A stretch of 53,455 nt of DNA from an uncultured Oscillospiraceae bacterium (GCA_947631595.1 CANRLZ010000009.1:1-53455), one strand, 5' to 3'. Counted from the stretch's first letter, positions 9,896 through 18,339 are shown. Notes: a model not told the origin generated them from the letters alone. Translations and numbers: made by a program.

Positions 9896-11554
9896 ATGGC
9901 AGAAAAACTGAAGATCATTTCCCTGGGCGGACTCAACGAGATCGGCAAGAACCTGACGGTCTACGAGTTCGGGGGAGACATCATCCTGGTGGACGTGGGC
10001 ATGGGCTTCCCGGACACGGATATGTACGGCGTGGATGTGGTCATCCCCGACTTCACCTATCTCATCCAGAACGCCTCCAAGATCCGGGGCATCTTCCTCA
10101 CCCACGGCCACGAGGATCACATCGGCTCCCTCCCGTACCTGCTGCGCAGCGTGAAGGCGCCCATCTTCGCCACCCGGCTCACCGCCGGGCTGGTGCGCCT
10201 GAAGCTGGAGGAGCACCGGCTGCTGGACAAGGTGAAGCTCATCACCTGCGAGGCCGGCGAGGTAGTCCGGGCGGGTCGGTTCGCCGTGGAGTTCATCCAC
10301 GTGAACCACTCCATCGCCGACGCGGTGGCCTTCGCCATCCGCACCCCCGTGGGCGTGTGCGTCCACACCGGCGACCTGAAGATCGACCCCACCCCCGTCT
10401 CCGGCGGCATGATCGACCTCAGCCGCCTGGGCCAGCTGGGCAAGGAGGGGGTGCTGGCCCTGCTGTGCGACTCCACCAACGTGGAGCGGCCCGGCTTTGC
10501 CAAGTCGGAGCGCAGCGTGGGCGCCAGCTTTGACGAGCTGTTCCGGGGCTGTGAGCAGCGCATCATCGTCACCACCTTCGCCTCCAACATCGACCGCATC
10601 CAGCAGATCATCTCCGTGGCGGTGAAGTACGGCCGGAAGGTGGCCATCACCGGCCGGAGCATGGAAAACGCCATCAAGGTGGCCACGGAGCTGGGCTACA
10701 TGACCATCCCGGCCAACACCATGGTGGACCTGGCCCACATCAAAAATCTGCCCAACGAGAAGGTCTGTGTCATCACCACCGGCAGCCAGGGGGAGACCAT
10801 GTCCGCCCTCACCCGCATGGCCTTCAACACCCACAAGCAGATCGACATCCAGGCCGGCGACCGGGTCATCATCTCCGCCTCCGCCATCCCCGGCAACGAG
10901 AACAGCATCGGCAACGTCATCAACGAGCTATACCGCAAGGACGCGGAGGTCATCAACGAGCGGGAGCGCGCCCTCCACGTCTCCGGCCACGCCTGCCAGG
11001 ACGAGCTGAAGATCATCCACGCCCTGGTCAAGCCCCGCTTCTTCATCCCCGTCCACGGGGAGCAGCGGATGCTCAAGGCCCACGCCAAGCTGGCTCGGGA
11101 GATGGGCATGGAGGCCAAAAACATCATCATCTCCGACATCGGCAAGGTCATCGAACTCACCCCCGGCTCCGCCCGGATCACCGGCACCGTCCCCGCGGGG
11201 CGGGTCTTTGTGGACGGCTACGGCGTGGGCGACGTGGGCAGCGTGGTTCTGCGCGATCGCAAGCACCTGGCGGAGGACGGCATGATCGTGGTCTCCTGCG
11301 CCCTGTCCGCCGAGGACGGCGCGCTCATCTCCGGGCCGGACGTGCTCACCCGGGGCTTCATCTACGTCAAGGAGTCGGAGGGCTTGATGGAGGAGCTGCG
11401 CCGGGAGGCCGTCGCGTCGGTGGAGGACGCGGTGGGCCGCTACGGCACCGACTGGGCCGCCATCCGCACCCAGCTCAAGGACGAGCTGGGGGACTACCTC
11501 TATAAAAAGACCAAGCGCAACCCCATGATCCTGCCGGTGATCATGGAGGTCTGA
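9896..11554 (+). CDS. rnj: Ribonuclease J
   Basis: 552 residues. Metallo-beta-lactamase/beta-CASP nuclease with 5'-to-3' exo- and endonuclease activity in mRNA decay and rRNA maturation. The zinc motif HGHEDHIG is near residue 75, and the beta-CASP and C-terminal motif HVSGHACQDE is present. Length is normal. The ATG at 9896 is preceded by AAAGGAG with 7 nt spacing. An in-frame upstream start was rejected because it lies in the folded leader without a ribosome site. RNase J often controls its own mRNA in other bacteria, so the leader may matter. Confidence 0.96.
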   Translation: MAEKLKIISLGGLNEIGKNLTVYEFGGDIILVDVGMGFPDTDMYGVDVVIPDFTYLIQNASKIRGIFLTHGHEDHIGSLPYLLRSVKAPIFATRLTAGLVRLKLEEHRLLDKVKLITCEAGEVVRAGRFAVEFIHVNHSIADAVAFAIRTPVGVCVHTGDLKIDPTPVSGGMIDLSRLGQLGKEGVLALLCDSTNVERPGFAKSERSVGASFDELFRGCEQRIIVTTFASNIDRIQQIISVAVKYGRKVAITGRSMENAIKVATELGYMTIPANTMVDLAHIKNLPNEKVCVITTGSQGETMSALTRMAFNTHKQIDIQAGDRVIISASAIPGNENSIGNVINELYRKDAEVINERERALHVSGHACQDELKIIHALVKPRFFIPVHGEQRMLKAHAKLAREMGMEAKNIIISDIGKVIELTPGSARITGTVPAGRVFVDGYGVGDVGSVVLRDRKHLAEDGMIVVSCALSAEDGALISGPDVLTRGFIYVKESEGLMEELRREAVASVEDAVGRYGTDWAAIRTQLKDELGDYLYKKTKRNPMILPVIMEV

Positions 11555-11578
11555 ACGCCTGGGAAAATGGGGATTTTT

Positions 11579-11603
11579 GGGGCCGTCCGCACCGGGCGGC
11601 CCC
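11579..11603 (+). terminator. Hairpin after rnj, weak terminator
   Basis: An 11-bp GC-rich stem (579-589 with 593-603 in the 11 kb numbering) has one G-U pair and a CAC loop, 25 nt after the rnj stop. It lacks a U-run, so it may mark an mRNA 3' end rather than act as a classical terminator. Confidence 0.4.
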
Positions 11604-11739
11604 ACTCTCTGGGCCAAATGGCTAATCCCGGTTAGCCTGGTTGGTTTACCCATAACGATTTTTTACATCGGCGAAGACAGCCCCCTTTGACCCCTCCACA
11701 AAAGTTCGGCTCGGGGGGAACCCCCGCAGGCGGGGCGGT

Positions 11740-11768
11740 CTTTCCACATTTCCACAGACTTTTCCACA
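11740..11768 (+). other. Cluster of three DnaA-box-like nonamers
   Basis: Three nonamers ending in TTCCACA lie within 29 nt, at 11740-11748, 11748-11756 and 11760-11768. The last (TTTTCCACA) differs from the DnaA box TTATCCACA at one position; the other two differ at two. They lie in a gene-free stretch before mnmE, a gene often near oriC. Whether DnaA binds is unknown. Confidence 0.3.
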
Positions 11769-11806
11769 TCCCGTCCCTGGACGGGTGGGAAAAATCGGGA
11801 AAAATT

Positions 11807-11830
11807 GGTTGACATAAAATCTTGTCAACC
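11807..11830 (+). promoter_or_regulatory. Operator-like dyad overlapping a TTGACA box upstream of mnmE
   Basis: A perfect 8-bp inverted repeat GGTTGACA-N8-TGTCAACC. Its left half contains a -35-like TTGACA (11809-11814). No good -10 box lies 17 nt downstream, so the promoter itself is uncertain. The symmetry fits a dimeric regulator, identity unknown. Confidence 0.4.
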
Positions 11831-11876
11831 CGTTATGGAAAAAAAGTTACACAAAAATGACAGGGAGGGAACAGGA

Positions 11877-13226
11877 GTGGAGGAAGCCATCGCCGCCATC
11901 GCCACCGGCGGGGCGCGTGCCGCCATCGGCGTGATCCGCCTGTCCGGGGCGGGGTGCATCCGGGCCGTGGCAAAGGTGTTCGCGCCGGACAGCGGAAAGC
12001 CTTTCGGCACGGGCCGTCCCGGCCAACTCACCCTGGGGACGCTGACCGATGGGGAGGGCGGGACGCTGGATCACGCCCTGGCCGTCTTTTTCCCCGCCCC
12101 CCACAGCTACACCGGGGAGGACGCCGCCGAGCTCCACTGCCACGGCTCGCCCATGGTGCTCACCCTGGCCCTGGCCGCCCTGTTCGCCCAGGGGGTGCGC
12201 CAGGCGGGGCCGGGGGAATTCACCCGCCGGGCCTTCCTCAACGGCAAGCTGGACCTGATGGAGGCGGAGGGGGTGGCCGACCTCATCGACGCCCCCAGCC
12301 CCGCCGCCGCGCGGCAGGCCGCCGCCCAGCTGGGGGGCGCCCTCTCCCGGCGGGTGGAGGAGGTGTACGACGGGCTTTTGGAGCTGTTGGCCCACTTCCA
12401 CGCCTCCCTGGACTACCCCGACGAGGACCTGGCGCCCTTCACCCCGGAGACGGTGGAGACGGCGCTGGAGACGGCGGCAGCCCGCCTGCGCGGGCTGCTG
12501 GCCACCTATGAGCGGGGGAAGTACCGCCGGGAGGGGGTGCCCACCGCCATCGTGGGCAAGCCCAACGCGGGGAAGTCCACCCTGCTCAACGCCCTGGTGG
12601 GCTACGACCGGGCCATTGTCGCCGACCTCCCCGGCACCACCCGGGACACGGTGGAGGAGACCTGCCTGCTGGGGGGCGTGCTCCTGCGCCTCACCGACAC
12701 CGCCGGCCTGCGGGACACCGACGACCCGGTGGAGCGCCTGGGGGTGGAGCGCTCCCGCCGGGCTATGGAGGGCGCCGCGCTGGTGCTGATCCTCCGGGAC
12801 CTGGGCGGGTCGCTGGACGAGGAGGACGCCGCCCTGGCCGCCCAGGCCGAGGCGGAGGGCCGCCAGGTCCTCTTGCTGGACACCAAGGCCGACCTCTACC
12901 ACCGCCCGCCCCGCCCCGGGGCTATGGCCGTCAGCGCCAAGACGGGGCAGGGGCTGAAGGAGCTGGAGGACGAAATTGCCCGCCGCTTCCCCCAGGGGGA
13001 GAGCGGGGGCGAGGGGATGCTGGCCAACCTCCGGCAGATGGAGGCCGCCCGCCGGGCGCTGGAGGCGGTGGAGCGCGCCCTGGCCGCCCACCGGGCGGGG
13101 GTGACCCCCGACTTTTTGCTCACCGACGGGGAGGAGGCGCTCTCCGCCCTGGGGGAGCTGAGCGGGAAGAACCTCCGGGAGGACATGGTGGAGCGCATCT
13201 TTCAGCGCTTTTGCGTGGGGAAATAG
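11877..13226 (+). CDS. mnmE: tRNA modification GTPase MnmE
   Basis: 449 residues. With MnmG it adds the carboxymethylaminomethyl group to U34 of certain tRNAs. An N-terminal folate-binding domain is followed by a helical domain with an inserted G domain (GKPNAGKST near 226, then PGTTRDT and DTAGLRDT). It ends in the conserved FCVGK tail with the functional cysteine. The GTG at 11877 is preferred: it has AGGGAGGGA upstream and gives the family start EEAIAAIATG. An ATG 14 codons upstream is possible. Unlike many Firmicutes, mnmG and rsmG do not follow; a terminator and a transporter do. Confidence 0.95.
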   Translation: MEEAIAAIATGGARAAIGVIRLSGAGCIRAVAKVFAPDSGKPFGTGRPGQLTLGTLTDGEGGTLDHALAVFFPAPHSYTGEDAAELHCHGSPMVLTLALAALFAQGVRQAGPGEFTRRAFLNGKLDLMEAEGVADLIDAPSPAAARQAAAQLGGALSRRVEEVYDGLLELLAHFHASLDYPDEDLAPFTPETVETALETAAARLRGLLATYERGKYRREGVPTAIVGKPNAGKSTLLNALVGYDRAIVADLPGTTRDTVEETCLLGGVLLRLTDTAGLRDTDDPVERLGVERSRRAMEGAALVLILRDLGGSLDEEDAALAAQAEAEGRQVLLLDTKADLYHRPPRPGAMAVSAKTGQGLKELEDEIARRFPQGESGGEGMLANLRQMEAARRALEAVERALAAHRAGVTPDFLLTDGEEALSALGELSGKNLREDMVERIFQRFCVGK

Positions 13227-13227
13227 A

Positions 13228-13266
13228 CCGGGACGGCCATTTTCTGGCCGTCCCGGCCCTTTTTTC
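13228..13266 (+). terminator. Terminator of mnmE
   Basis: A 12-bp perfect stem (13228-13239 with 13245-13256, loop TTTTC) is followed by CCC and a run of Ts ending at 13265. Confidence 0.93.
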
Positions 13267-13278
13267 CACCAATACCTA

Positions 13279-13307
13279 TTGACAATTTTGGGGGAGGGTA
13301 CTATAAT
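13279..13307 (+). promoter_or_regulatory. Consensus promoter of the SBP/permease/ATPase operon
   Basis: TTGACA, 17-nt spacer, TATAAT: a full sigma-A consensus. The ~65-nt leader holds alternative GCAC/GTGC pairings (about 13325-13350), which could be an operator or a small RNA fold. Confidence 0.92.
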
Positions 13308-13379
13308 GTTTTACGGTGTCTTTTGCACTACAACGTGCTAAAGTGCACGACAACATCAATCAAGGAGGAACACACAGAA

Positions 13380-14417
13380 ATGAAGAAGATGTCTCGTATT
13401 CTCTGTCTGGCCCTGGCGCTGGTCATGGCCCTGGGCCTGGCCGCCTGCGGCAAGGAGGCCGCCCCCGCCGAGTCCGCCGCTCCCGCTGAGTCCGCCGCCC
13501 CCGCCGAGTCCGTCGCCCCCGCTGAGGGCGAGACCGCCGGTGAGACCTACCTGGTGGGCATCTCCCAGCTGGTCACCCACGACGCGCTGGACGCCGCCAC
13601 CCAGGGCTTCCAGGACGCGCTCAACGAGCTGCTGCCCGGCCAGGTGGAGTTTGACTACCAGAACGCCGCCAATGACCCCGCCACCTGCGCCACCATCGCC
13701 AACGCCTTTGTGGCTGAGGGCGTGGATCTGATCATGGCCAACGCCACCCCCGCCCTCCAGGCCGCCGCCACCGCCACCGCGGACATCCCCGTGCTGGGCA
13801 CCTCCGTCACCGAGTACGGCGTGGCCCTGGGCATTGAGAACTTCTCCGGCACCGTGGGCAACAACATCTCCGGCACCTCCGACCTGGCGCCCCTGGATCA
13901 GCAGGCCGCTATGATCAAGGAGTGGTGCCCGGACGCCACCAACGTGGGCCTGCTCTACTGCTCTAACGAGCCCAACAGCCAGTACCAGGTGGACACCGTC
14001 CAGGGCTACCTGGAGGATCTGGGCTACACCTGCACCCAGTACGCCTTCTCCGACTCCAACGACGTGGCCGCCGTGTGCCAGACCGCCGCGGACAACAGCG
14101 ACGTCCTCTACGTCCCCACCGACAACACCTGCGCCTCCAACACCGGCATCATCGACAACATCTGCCACGGCAAGCTCCCCGTCTTCTGCGGCGAGGAGGG
14201 CATCTGCGCCGGCTGCGGCGTGGCCACCCTGTCCATCAGCTACTATGACCTGGGCTACGCCACCGGCGAGATGGCCGCTCAGATCCTCACCGGCGAGGCC
14301 GACATCACCGCCACCCCCATCGGCTACGCCGCCAACTTCACCCCCAAGTACAACCCCGCCATGTGCGAGGCGCTGGGTCTCACCGCTCCCGAGGGCTACG
14401 AGGCCATCGAGGCCTGA
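13380..14417 (+). CDS. ABC transporter substrate-binding lipoprotein (ABC_sub_bind family)
   Basis: 345 residues. A lysine-rich start, hydrophobic core and LAAC lipobox (Cys near residue 22) predict a lipid-anchored solute binder outside the membrane. A 25-residue linker of Ala-Glu-Ser-Pro repeats separates the anchor from the two-lobed domain. The domain resembles the family that includes streptococcal TrpX-type tryptophan binders (PF04392). Strong AAGGAGG site 11 nt before the ATG. Followed by a permease and an ATPase, making a complete importer. The substrate is not shown; an aromatic or other amino acid is a guess from the family. Confidence 0.88.
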   Translation: MKKMSRILCLALALVMALGLAACGKEAAPAESAAPAESAAPAESVAPAEGETAGETYLVGISQLVTHDALDAATQGFQDALNELLPGQVEFDYQNAANDPATCATIANAFVAEGVDLIMANATPALQAAATATADIPVLGTSVTEYGVALGIENFSGTVGNNISGTSDLAPLDQQAAMIKEWCPDATNVGLLYCSNEPNSQYQVDTVQGYLEDLGYTCTQYAFSDSNDVAAVCQTAADNSDVLYVPTDNTCASNTGIIDNICHGKLPVFCGEEGICAGCGVATLSISYYDLGYATGEMAAQILTGEADITATPIGYAANFTPKYNPAMCEALGLTAPEGYEAIEA

Positions 14418-14445
14418 GCCAAGGGCGGAATAACTACCATACGAC

Positions 14446-14482
14446 AAACGGCGGGAAAGGGGTTTCCCCTTTCCCGCCGTTT
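14446..14482 (+). other. 17-bp perfect hairpin between binding-protein and permease genes
   Basis: The arms 14446-14462 and 14466-14482 are exactly complementary around a TTT loop. No U-run follows beyond the stem's own UUU. It probably protects the upstream mRNA or causes partial termination, giving more binding protein than permease. Confidence 0.75.
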
Positions 14483-14549
14483 ATGAGAGAAAACAACTGC
14501 TGACACGCTCCGCGGGCCGCCCCGCGGACAGAACCGAGGGGGGATCGAT

Positions 14550-15503
14550 GTGGCCAACTTTATCGGCGCGCTGCCGGGAGCCGCGTCCCAGGGGTTGATC
14601 TGGGGCATCATGGCCATCGGCGTATACATCACCTATAAGATACTGGACGTGGCCGACCTGACGGTGGACGGCTCTTTCTGCACCGGCGGCGCCGTCTTCG
14701 TGATGCTGTTCGGCGCGGGGGTGCCCGTGCCGGTGGCGCTGCTGGCCGCCTTTGGCGCGGGCTTGGCGGCGGGGTTGGCCACCGGGCTGCTGCACACCTT
14801 CTGCGGCATCCCCGCCATCCTGTCCGGCATCCTGACCCAGCTGGGGCTGTGGTCGGTGAACCTGGCGGTCATGGGGATGAAGGCCAACGTCTCCATCAAT
14901 GTGAACGACACGGCCAACCTGAATAAGCTGTGGGTCTCCCTGCGGTTCGTCACCAGCGTGGGCGACGGCTCCATGCCCTTCTATCGCCACCCCATCGTGG
15001 TGGTGGGGGTGTTCACCCTGGTGGTCATCGCCGTGCTCTACTGGTTCTTCGGCACCGAGCTGGGTTCTGCCCTCCGGGCCACCGGCGCCAACGGCAACAT
15101 GGCCCGGGCCCAGGGCATCAACACCGACGTGACCAAGGTGCTGGGCCTGATGCTCTCCAACGGCCTGGTGGCCCTGTCCGGCGCCCTGCTCAGCCAGTAC
15201 CAGAGCTTTGCCGACGCCAGCATGGGCCGCGGCGCCATCGTCATCGGTCTGGCCGCCGTGATCATCGGCGAGGTGATCTTCTCCAAGATCTTCCGCAACT
15301 TCGCCCTCAACCTGCTGGCCGTCTCCTTCGGCGCCATCATCTACTACATGGTCATCCAGGCGGTCATCAGCCTGAGCAACATCAACACCAACTACCTGAA
15401 GCTGATCTCCGCCGTCATTGTGGCCATCTTCCTCACCGTGCCCTACTGGAAGGGGAAGTACCTCTCCAAGCCCGTGAAGAAGGGAGGGCTGCCCAATGCT
15501 TGA
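14550..15503 (+). CDS. ABC transporter permease, branched-chain-type (PF02653)
   Basis: 317 residues, about eight or nine membrane helices. It belongs to the single-permease type that pairs with ABC_sub_bind proteins. The GTG at 14550 is chosen (GAGGGGGG site 7 nt upstream); an ATG two bases earlier is out of frame. Glycine-rich cytoplasmic loop ALRATGANGNMARAQGI fits the ATPase-contact region. Its 3' end overlaps the ATPase gene by 8 nt, showing coupled translation. Confidence 0.88.
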   Translation: MANFIGALPGAASQGLIWGIMAIGVYITYKILDVADLTVDGSFCTGGAVFVMLFGAGVPVPVALLAAFGAGLAAGLATGLLHTFCGIPAILSGILTQLGLWSVNLAVMGMKANVSINVNDTANLNKLWVSLRFVTSVGDGSMPFYRHPIVVVGVFTLVVIAVLYWFFGTELGSALRATGANGNMARAQGINTDVTKVLGLMLSNGLVALSGALLSQYQSFADASMGRGAIVIGLAAVIIGEVIFSKIFRNFALNLLAVSFGAIIYYMVIQAVISLSNINTNYLKLISAVIVAIFLTVPYWKGKYLSKPVKKGGLPNA

Positions 15504-16290
15504 CATCAAAGGCATCTGGAAGACCTTTAACGCCGGAACGGTGAACGAGAAGACCGCCCTGCGGGGCGTGGACCTCCACCTGGACAACGGCGACTTCGTC
15601 ACCGTTATCGGCGGCAACGGCGCGGGAAAATCCACCCTGCTCAACGCCATCGCCGGCACCTGGCTCGTGGACGAGGGCACCATCTCCATCGACGGCACCG
15701 ACGTCACCAAGCTCTCCGAGCACAAGCGGGCAAAGTACATCGGCCGGGTCTTCCAGGACCCCATGATGGGCACCGCCGCCACCATGCAGATCGACGAGAA
15801 CCTGGCCCTGGCCATGCGCCGGGGCAAGGCGCGCACCCTGCGCACCGGCATCAGCCGGGAGGAGCGGGAGAACTACAAGGAGCTGCTGAAGATTTTGGAC
15901 CTGGGCCTGGAAAACCGGCTGACCTCCAAGGTGGGCCTCCTCTCCGGCGGCCAGCGCCAGGCGCTGACCCTGCTCATGGCCACCCTCCAGAAGCCCAAGC
16001 TCCTCCTCCTGGACGAGCACACCGCCGCCCTGGACCCCAAGACGGCGGCCAAGGTGCTGGAGACCACCGAGAAGATCGTGGGCCGGGACAAGCTCACCAC
16101 CCTGATGATCACCCACAATATGCGCGACGCCATCGCCCACGGCAACCGCCTCATTATGATGTACGAGGGGAAGATCGTGGTGGACGTCTCCGGCGAGGAG
16201 AAGCGCAAGCTCACCGTGGAGCGCCTGCTGTCCCTGTTCAGCCAGGCCAGCGGCTCCGACGAGGCGGACGACAAGCTCCTGCTGGGGTAA
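15496..16290 (+). CDS. ABC transporter ATP-binding protein
   Basis: 264 residues. Walker A GGNGAGKST (about 39-47), signature LSGGQRQ (about 149), Walker B LLLLDEH (about 168-174) and a switch histidine in ITHNMRD are all present, so it should be active. The catalytic position after Walker B Asp-Glu is followed by His, common in this subfamily. It powers the importer formed with the two genes upstream. A terminator follows. Confidence 0.93.
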   Translation: MLDIKGIWKTFNAGTVNEKTALRGVDLHLDNGDFVTVIGGNGAGKSTLLNAIAGTWLVDEGTISIDGTDVTKLSEHKRAKYIGRVFQDPMMGTAATMQIDENLALAMRRGKARTLRTGISREERENYKELLKILDLGLENRLTSKVGLLSGGQRQALTLLMATLQKPKLLLLDEHTAALDPKTAAKVLETTEKIVGRDKLTTLMITHNMRDAIAHGNRLIMMYEGKIVVDVSGEEKRKLTVERLLSLFSQASGSDEADDKLLLG

Positions 16291-16295
16291 AGTGT

Positions 16296-16332
16296 TCAAA
16301 GGAGGGGCCGCTGGCCCCTCCTTTGATTTTTT
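16296..16332 (+). terminator. Terminator of the ABC operon
   Basis: A perfect stem of 14 bp (TCAAAGGAGGGGCC with its complement, GCT loop), followed by six Ts. Confidence 0.93.
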
Positions 16333-16369
16333 CGCGGCCTGCCACAGCGCACGGCCCATCGTAAGACGA

Positions 16370-16406
16370 CAAAACAGGCTTTCCGTCCAGGACGGAAAGC
16401 CTGTTT
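16370..16406 (-). terminator. Terminator of tRNA-Arg
   Basis: On the minus strand right after the tRNA CCA end, a 17-bp or longer perfect stem with an A-rich 5' side and a U-rich 3' side (AAACAGGC ... GCCTGTTTTG). The terminator begins within a base of the mature 3' end. Confidence 0.85.
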
Positions 16407-16483
16407 TGGTACGCCCGAAGGGACTCGAACCCCCAACATTCAGAACCGGAATCTGACGCTCTATCCAATTGAACTACGGACGC
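16407..16483 (-). tRNA. tRNA-Arg (anticodon CCG)
   Basis: A full cloverleaf of 77 nt. It has a 7-bp acceptor (first pair G-U), D-arm with TTGG loop, anticodon stem TCAGA/TCTGA with loop TTCCGGT (anticodon CCG), 5-nt variable loop, T-loop TTCGAGT, discriminator A and an encoded CCA. It is a solitary gene with its own promoter and terminator. It reads CGG, frequent in this GC-rich genome. Confidence 0.97.
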
Positions 16484-16507
16484 GTATCGCCGCTCTCGGC
16501 AACGGGT

Positions 16508-16536
16508 ATTATAGCACGCTCCCCCGGAAGAATCAA
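16508..16536 (-). promoter_or_regulatory. Promoter of tRNA-Arg
   Basis: Minus strand: TTGATT (16531-16536), 17-nt spacer, TATAAT (16508-16513). Confidence 0.88.
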
Positions 16537-16598
16537 GCCTTTTTTAAAATTTGCCCCAGGGGGAGAGGGGGGAAAAAGGGCGGGGGAGGCGGAAAGAC

Positions 16599-16627
16599 TT
16601 GACATTTCCCCACTTGTGGAGTAAAAT
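16599..16627 (+). promoter_or_regulatory. Promoter of the small lipoprotein gene
   Basis: TTGACA, 17-nt spacer, TAAAAT. The spacer contains a short CCAC/GTGG dyad, and a TTTGCC/GGCAAA hairpin lies in the leader (about 16639-16654). Confidence 0.87.
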
Positions 16628-16677
16628 AGTAACGTTCCTTTGCCTTTTGGCAAAAAATAATGAGGAGGAAGAGAAGG

Positions 16678-17301
16678 ATGAAAAAAGTACTTGCCCTGGC
16701 GCTGAGCGCGGCGCTGTTGGTGGGCCTGCTGGCCGGGTGCGGCGGCAAAAAGAGCGACGTGCTGGGCGCCTGGGAGCTGGAGATGGAGATGAACGACCTG
16801 ATCAACGACCAGCTGGCCGCCGCCGACATGGACGACCTTCAGATCGGCTCCTTCGCCGTGACCATGGATTTTAACTTCAAGGAGGACGGCACCTACACCC
16901 TCCAGGTGAACACGGACGCCATGTCCGACGCGGTGGATGGCCTGAAGGCGGAGATGCGGGAGGGCCTGCCCGCCTACGTGGATCGGATGCTGGCCGAAGA
17001 GGGCGTGGAGATGACCGTGGACGAGTTCTTCCAGGCGAGCGGCATCACCCTGGACGAGATGGTGGACACCATGTTTGACGCCGAGGCCATCACCCAGTCC
17101 CTTGGCGATGCCGGCGGCGAGGGCAACTACCAGGCGAAGGACGGCAAGCTCTACCTGTCCGACGGCCTGGACAACCGGGTGGATCCTGAGTCGTACTACA
17201 CCTACACCCTGGACGGGGACGTGATGACCCTCCAGGGGGCGGTGGGGGAGGACTCGGAGTTTGCCGGGATGTTCCCCATGACCCTCACCCGGATCGGGTA
17301 A
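16678..17301 (+). CDS. Small lipoprotein of unknown function, lipocalin-like beta-strand pattern
   Basis: 207 residues. Signal peptide and lipobox LLAGC (Cys near 21) predict a membrane-anchored extracellular protein. The mature part alternates short strands such as DFNFKEDGTYTLQV and a late YYTYTLDGDVMTLQG, a pattern seen in lipocalin-like clostridial lipoproteins. No function recognised. ATG at 16678 chosen: GAGGAGG lies 9 nt upstream and the Lys-Lys start fits a signal peptide. Single-gene unit with its own promoter and terminator. Confidence 0.75.
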   Translation: MKKVLALALSAALLVGLLAGCGGKKSDVLGAWELEMEMNDLINDQLAAADMDDLQIGSFAVTMDFNFKEDGTYTLQVNTDAMSDAVDGLKAEMREGLPAYVDRMLAEEGVEMTVDEFFQASGITLDEMVDTMFDAEAITQSLGDAGGEGNYQAKDGKLYLSDGLDNRVDPESYYTYTLDGDVMTLQGAVGEDSEFAGMFPMTLTRIG

Positions 17302-17328
17302 GCGACCACACCCAGAGATAAACAGACA

Positions 17329-17372
17329 AAGCGGCGGCCTGCCATCTGGACGGGCCGCCGCTTGTCGTTTTT
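17329..17372 (+). terminator. Terminator of the lipoprotein gene
   Basis: An 11-bp stem (17329-17339 with 17353-17363, 13-nt loop), then GTCG and five Ts. It lies between convergent genes. Confidence 0.8.
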
Positions 17373-17463
17373 CAGCAGGACCGCACGCCCTCCCGCGCGA
17401 TGCGCTCTCCCGGTTTCTTCATCGCACCCCCGCCTCTTTCTGTTCAGCTCCTGACGGACGCCA

Positions 17464-18339
17464 TCACACCCCCGTCAGATCGAACGCGGGGATATAGCCC
17501 GCCTCCGCCGCCGCGGCGTCCTGGGTGAAGCCGGGCAGGCCCAGCGCCTCCAGGTAGGCGACGGCGCTTTTCAGCTCGCTGGGCCGCAGGGCGCGGTCGA
17601 TTTCCGGGTAGTCCGCCGCCCGGCCCAGGGGGAGATACTGGCCCATGAGGGAGAAGAGCACGTCCCCTGGGGGGAAGGCCCCGGCCACCCAGTCCATCAC
17701 CGCCTTGGCCTCCGCCAGGCCGCCGGGGAGGAGCAGGTGGCGGATGAGAACGCCGCGCCGCATAAGCCCGTTTTCCACCGCCACAGGGCCGGCAGCCTGA
17801 TACATCGCCTGGATCGCCGCCTGGGCGGCCTGGGGGTAGTCCGGGGCGCCGCAGTACCGGGCGGCCCGCTCCGAAGAGAGGTGCTTCAGGTCGGGCAGCC
17901 AGATGGAGATGTACGGGGCCAGGGCGCGGACCACCTCCGGGCGGTCGTAGCCCCCGGAGTTCCAGACGAAGGGGATGGAGACCCCGCTTTGTTCAATGGC
18001 ACGGGGCAGAAGGTGGGCGAAGTGGGTGGGGTTCACCAGGTCGATGTTGTGCGCCCCCTGGGCCTCCAGCGCCCGGAAAATTTCCGCCAGGCGCTCCACG
18101 GTGATGACCTTGCCAAAGTCCCGATGGCTGATGACCTCGTTCTGGCAGAAGACGCAGCCCAGACAGCAGCCGGAGAAGAACACCGTCCCCGCGCCCCTCT
18201 CGCCGGAGATCACCGGCTCCTCCCAGCGGTGGAGCGCCGCCCGCGCCACCACCGGGAGGCTGGGCTGTCGGCACCGGCCGGAGCCGGAGGTCTCGTCCCG
18301 CGCTGCCCCGCACCGGCGGGGGCAGAGGTTGCAGATCAT
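17464..18339 (-). CDS. Radical SAM protein related to pyruvate formate-lyase activating enzyme (PflX-like)
   Basis: 291 residues. The radical SAM cluster motif C-x3-C-x2-C is in SGCCLGCVFCQN (about 69). An N-terminal CNLCPRRCG plus further Cys gives extra metal-ligand candidates. The family is annotated as a PFL-activase relative, but no glycyl radical enzyme gene is adjacent, so the true target is unknown. The ATG at 18339 overlaps the mutY stop as ATGA, with GAGGAGG upstream. Confidence 0.85.
   Translation of the reverse strand: MICNLCPRRCGAARDETSGSGRCRQPSLPVVARAALHRWEEPVISGERGAGTVFFSGCCLGCVFCQNEVISHRDFGKVITVERLAEIFRALEAQGAHNIDLVNPTHFAHLLPRAIEQSGVSIPFVWNSGGYDRPEVVRALAPYISIWLPDLKHLSSERAARYCGAPDYPQAAQAAIQAMYQAAGPVAVENGLMRRGVLIRHLLLPGGLAEAKAVMDWVAGAFPPGDVLFSLMGQYLPLGRAADYPEIDRALRPSELKSAVAYLEALGLPGFTQDAAAAEAGYIPAFDLTGV

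Noticed and set aside
11579..11603. Full intrinsic terminator after rnj
   Set aside because: Strong stem but no U-run; kept only as a weak call.
11835..11876. ATG at 11835 as the mnmE start
   Set aside because: Possible, but the GTG at 11877 has a better-placed ribosome site and gives the family N-terminus directly.
13440..13525. Short tandem repeats in the binding-protein gene as a DNA repeat or CRISPR
   Set aside because: They encode the Ala-Glu-Ser-Pro linker after the lipobox; no spacers.
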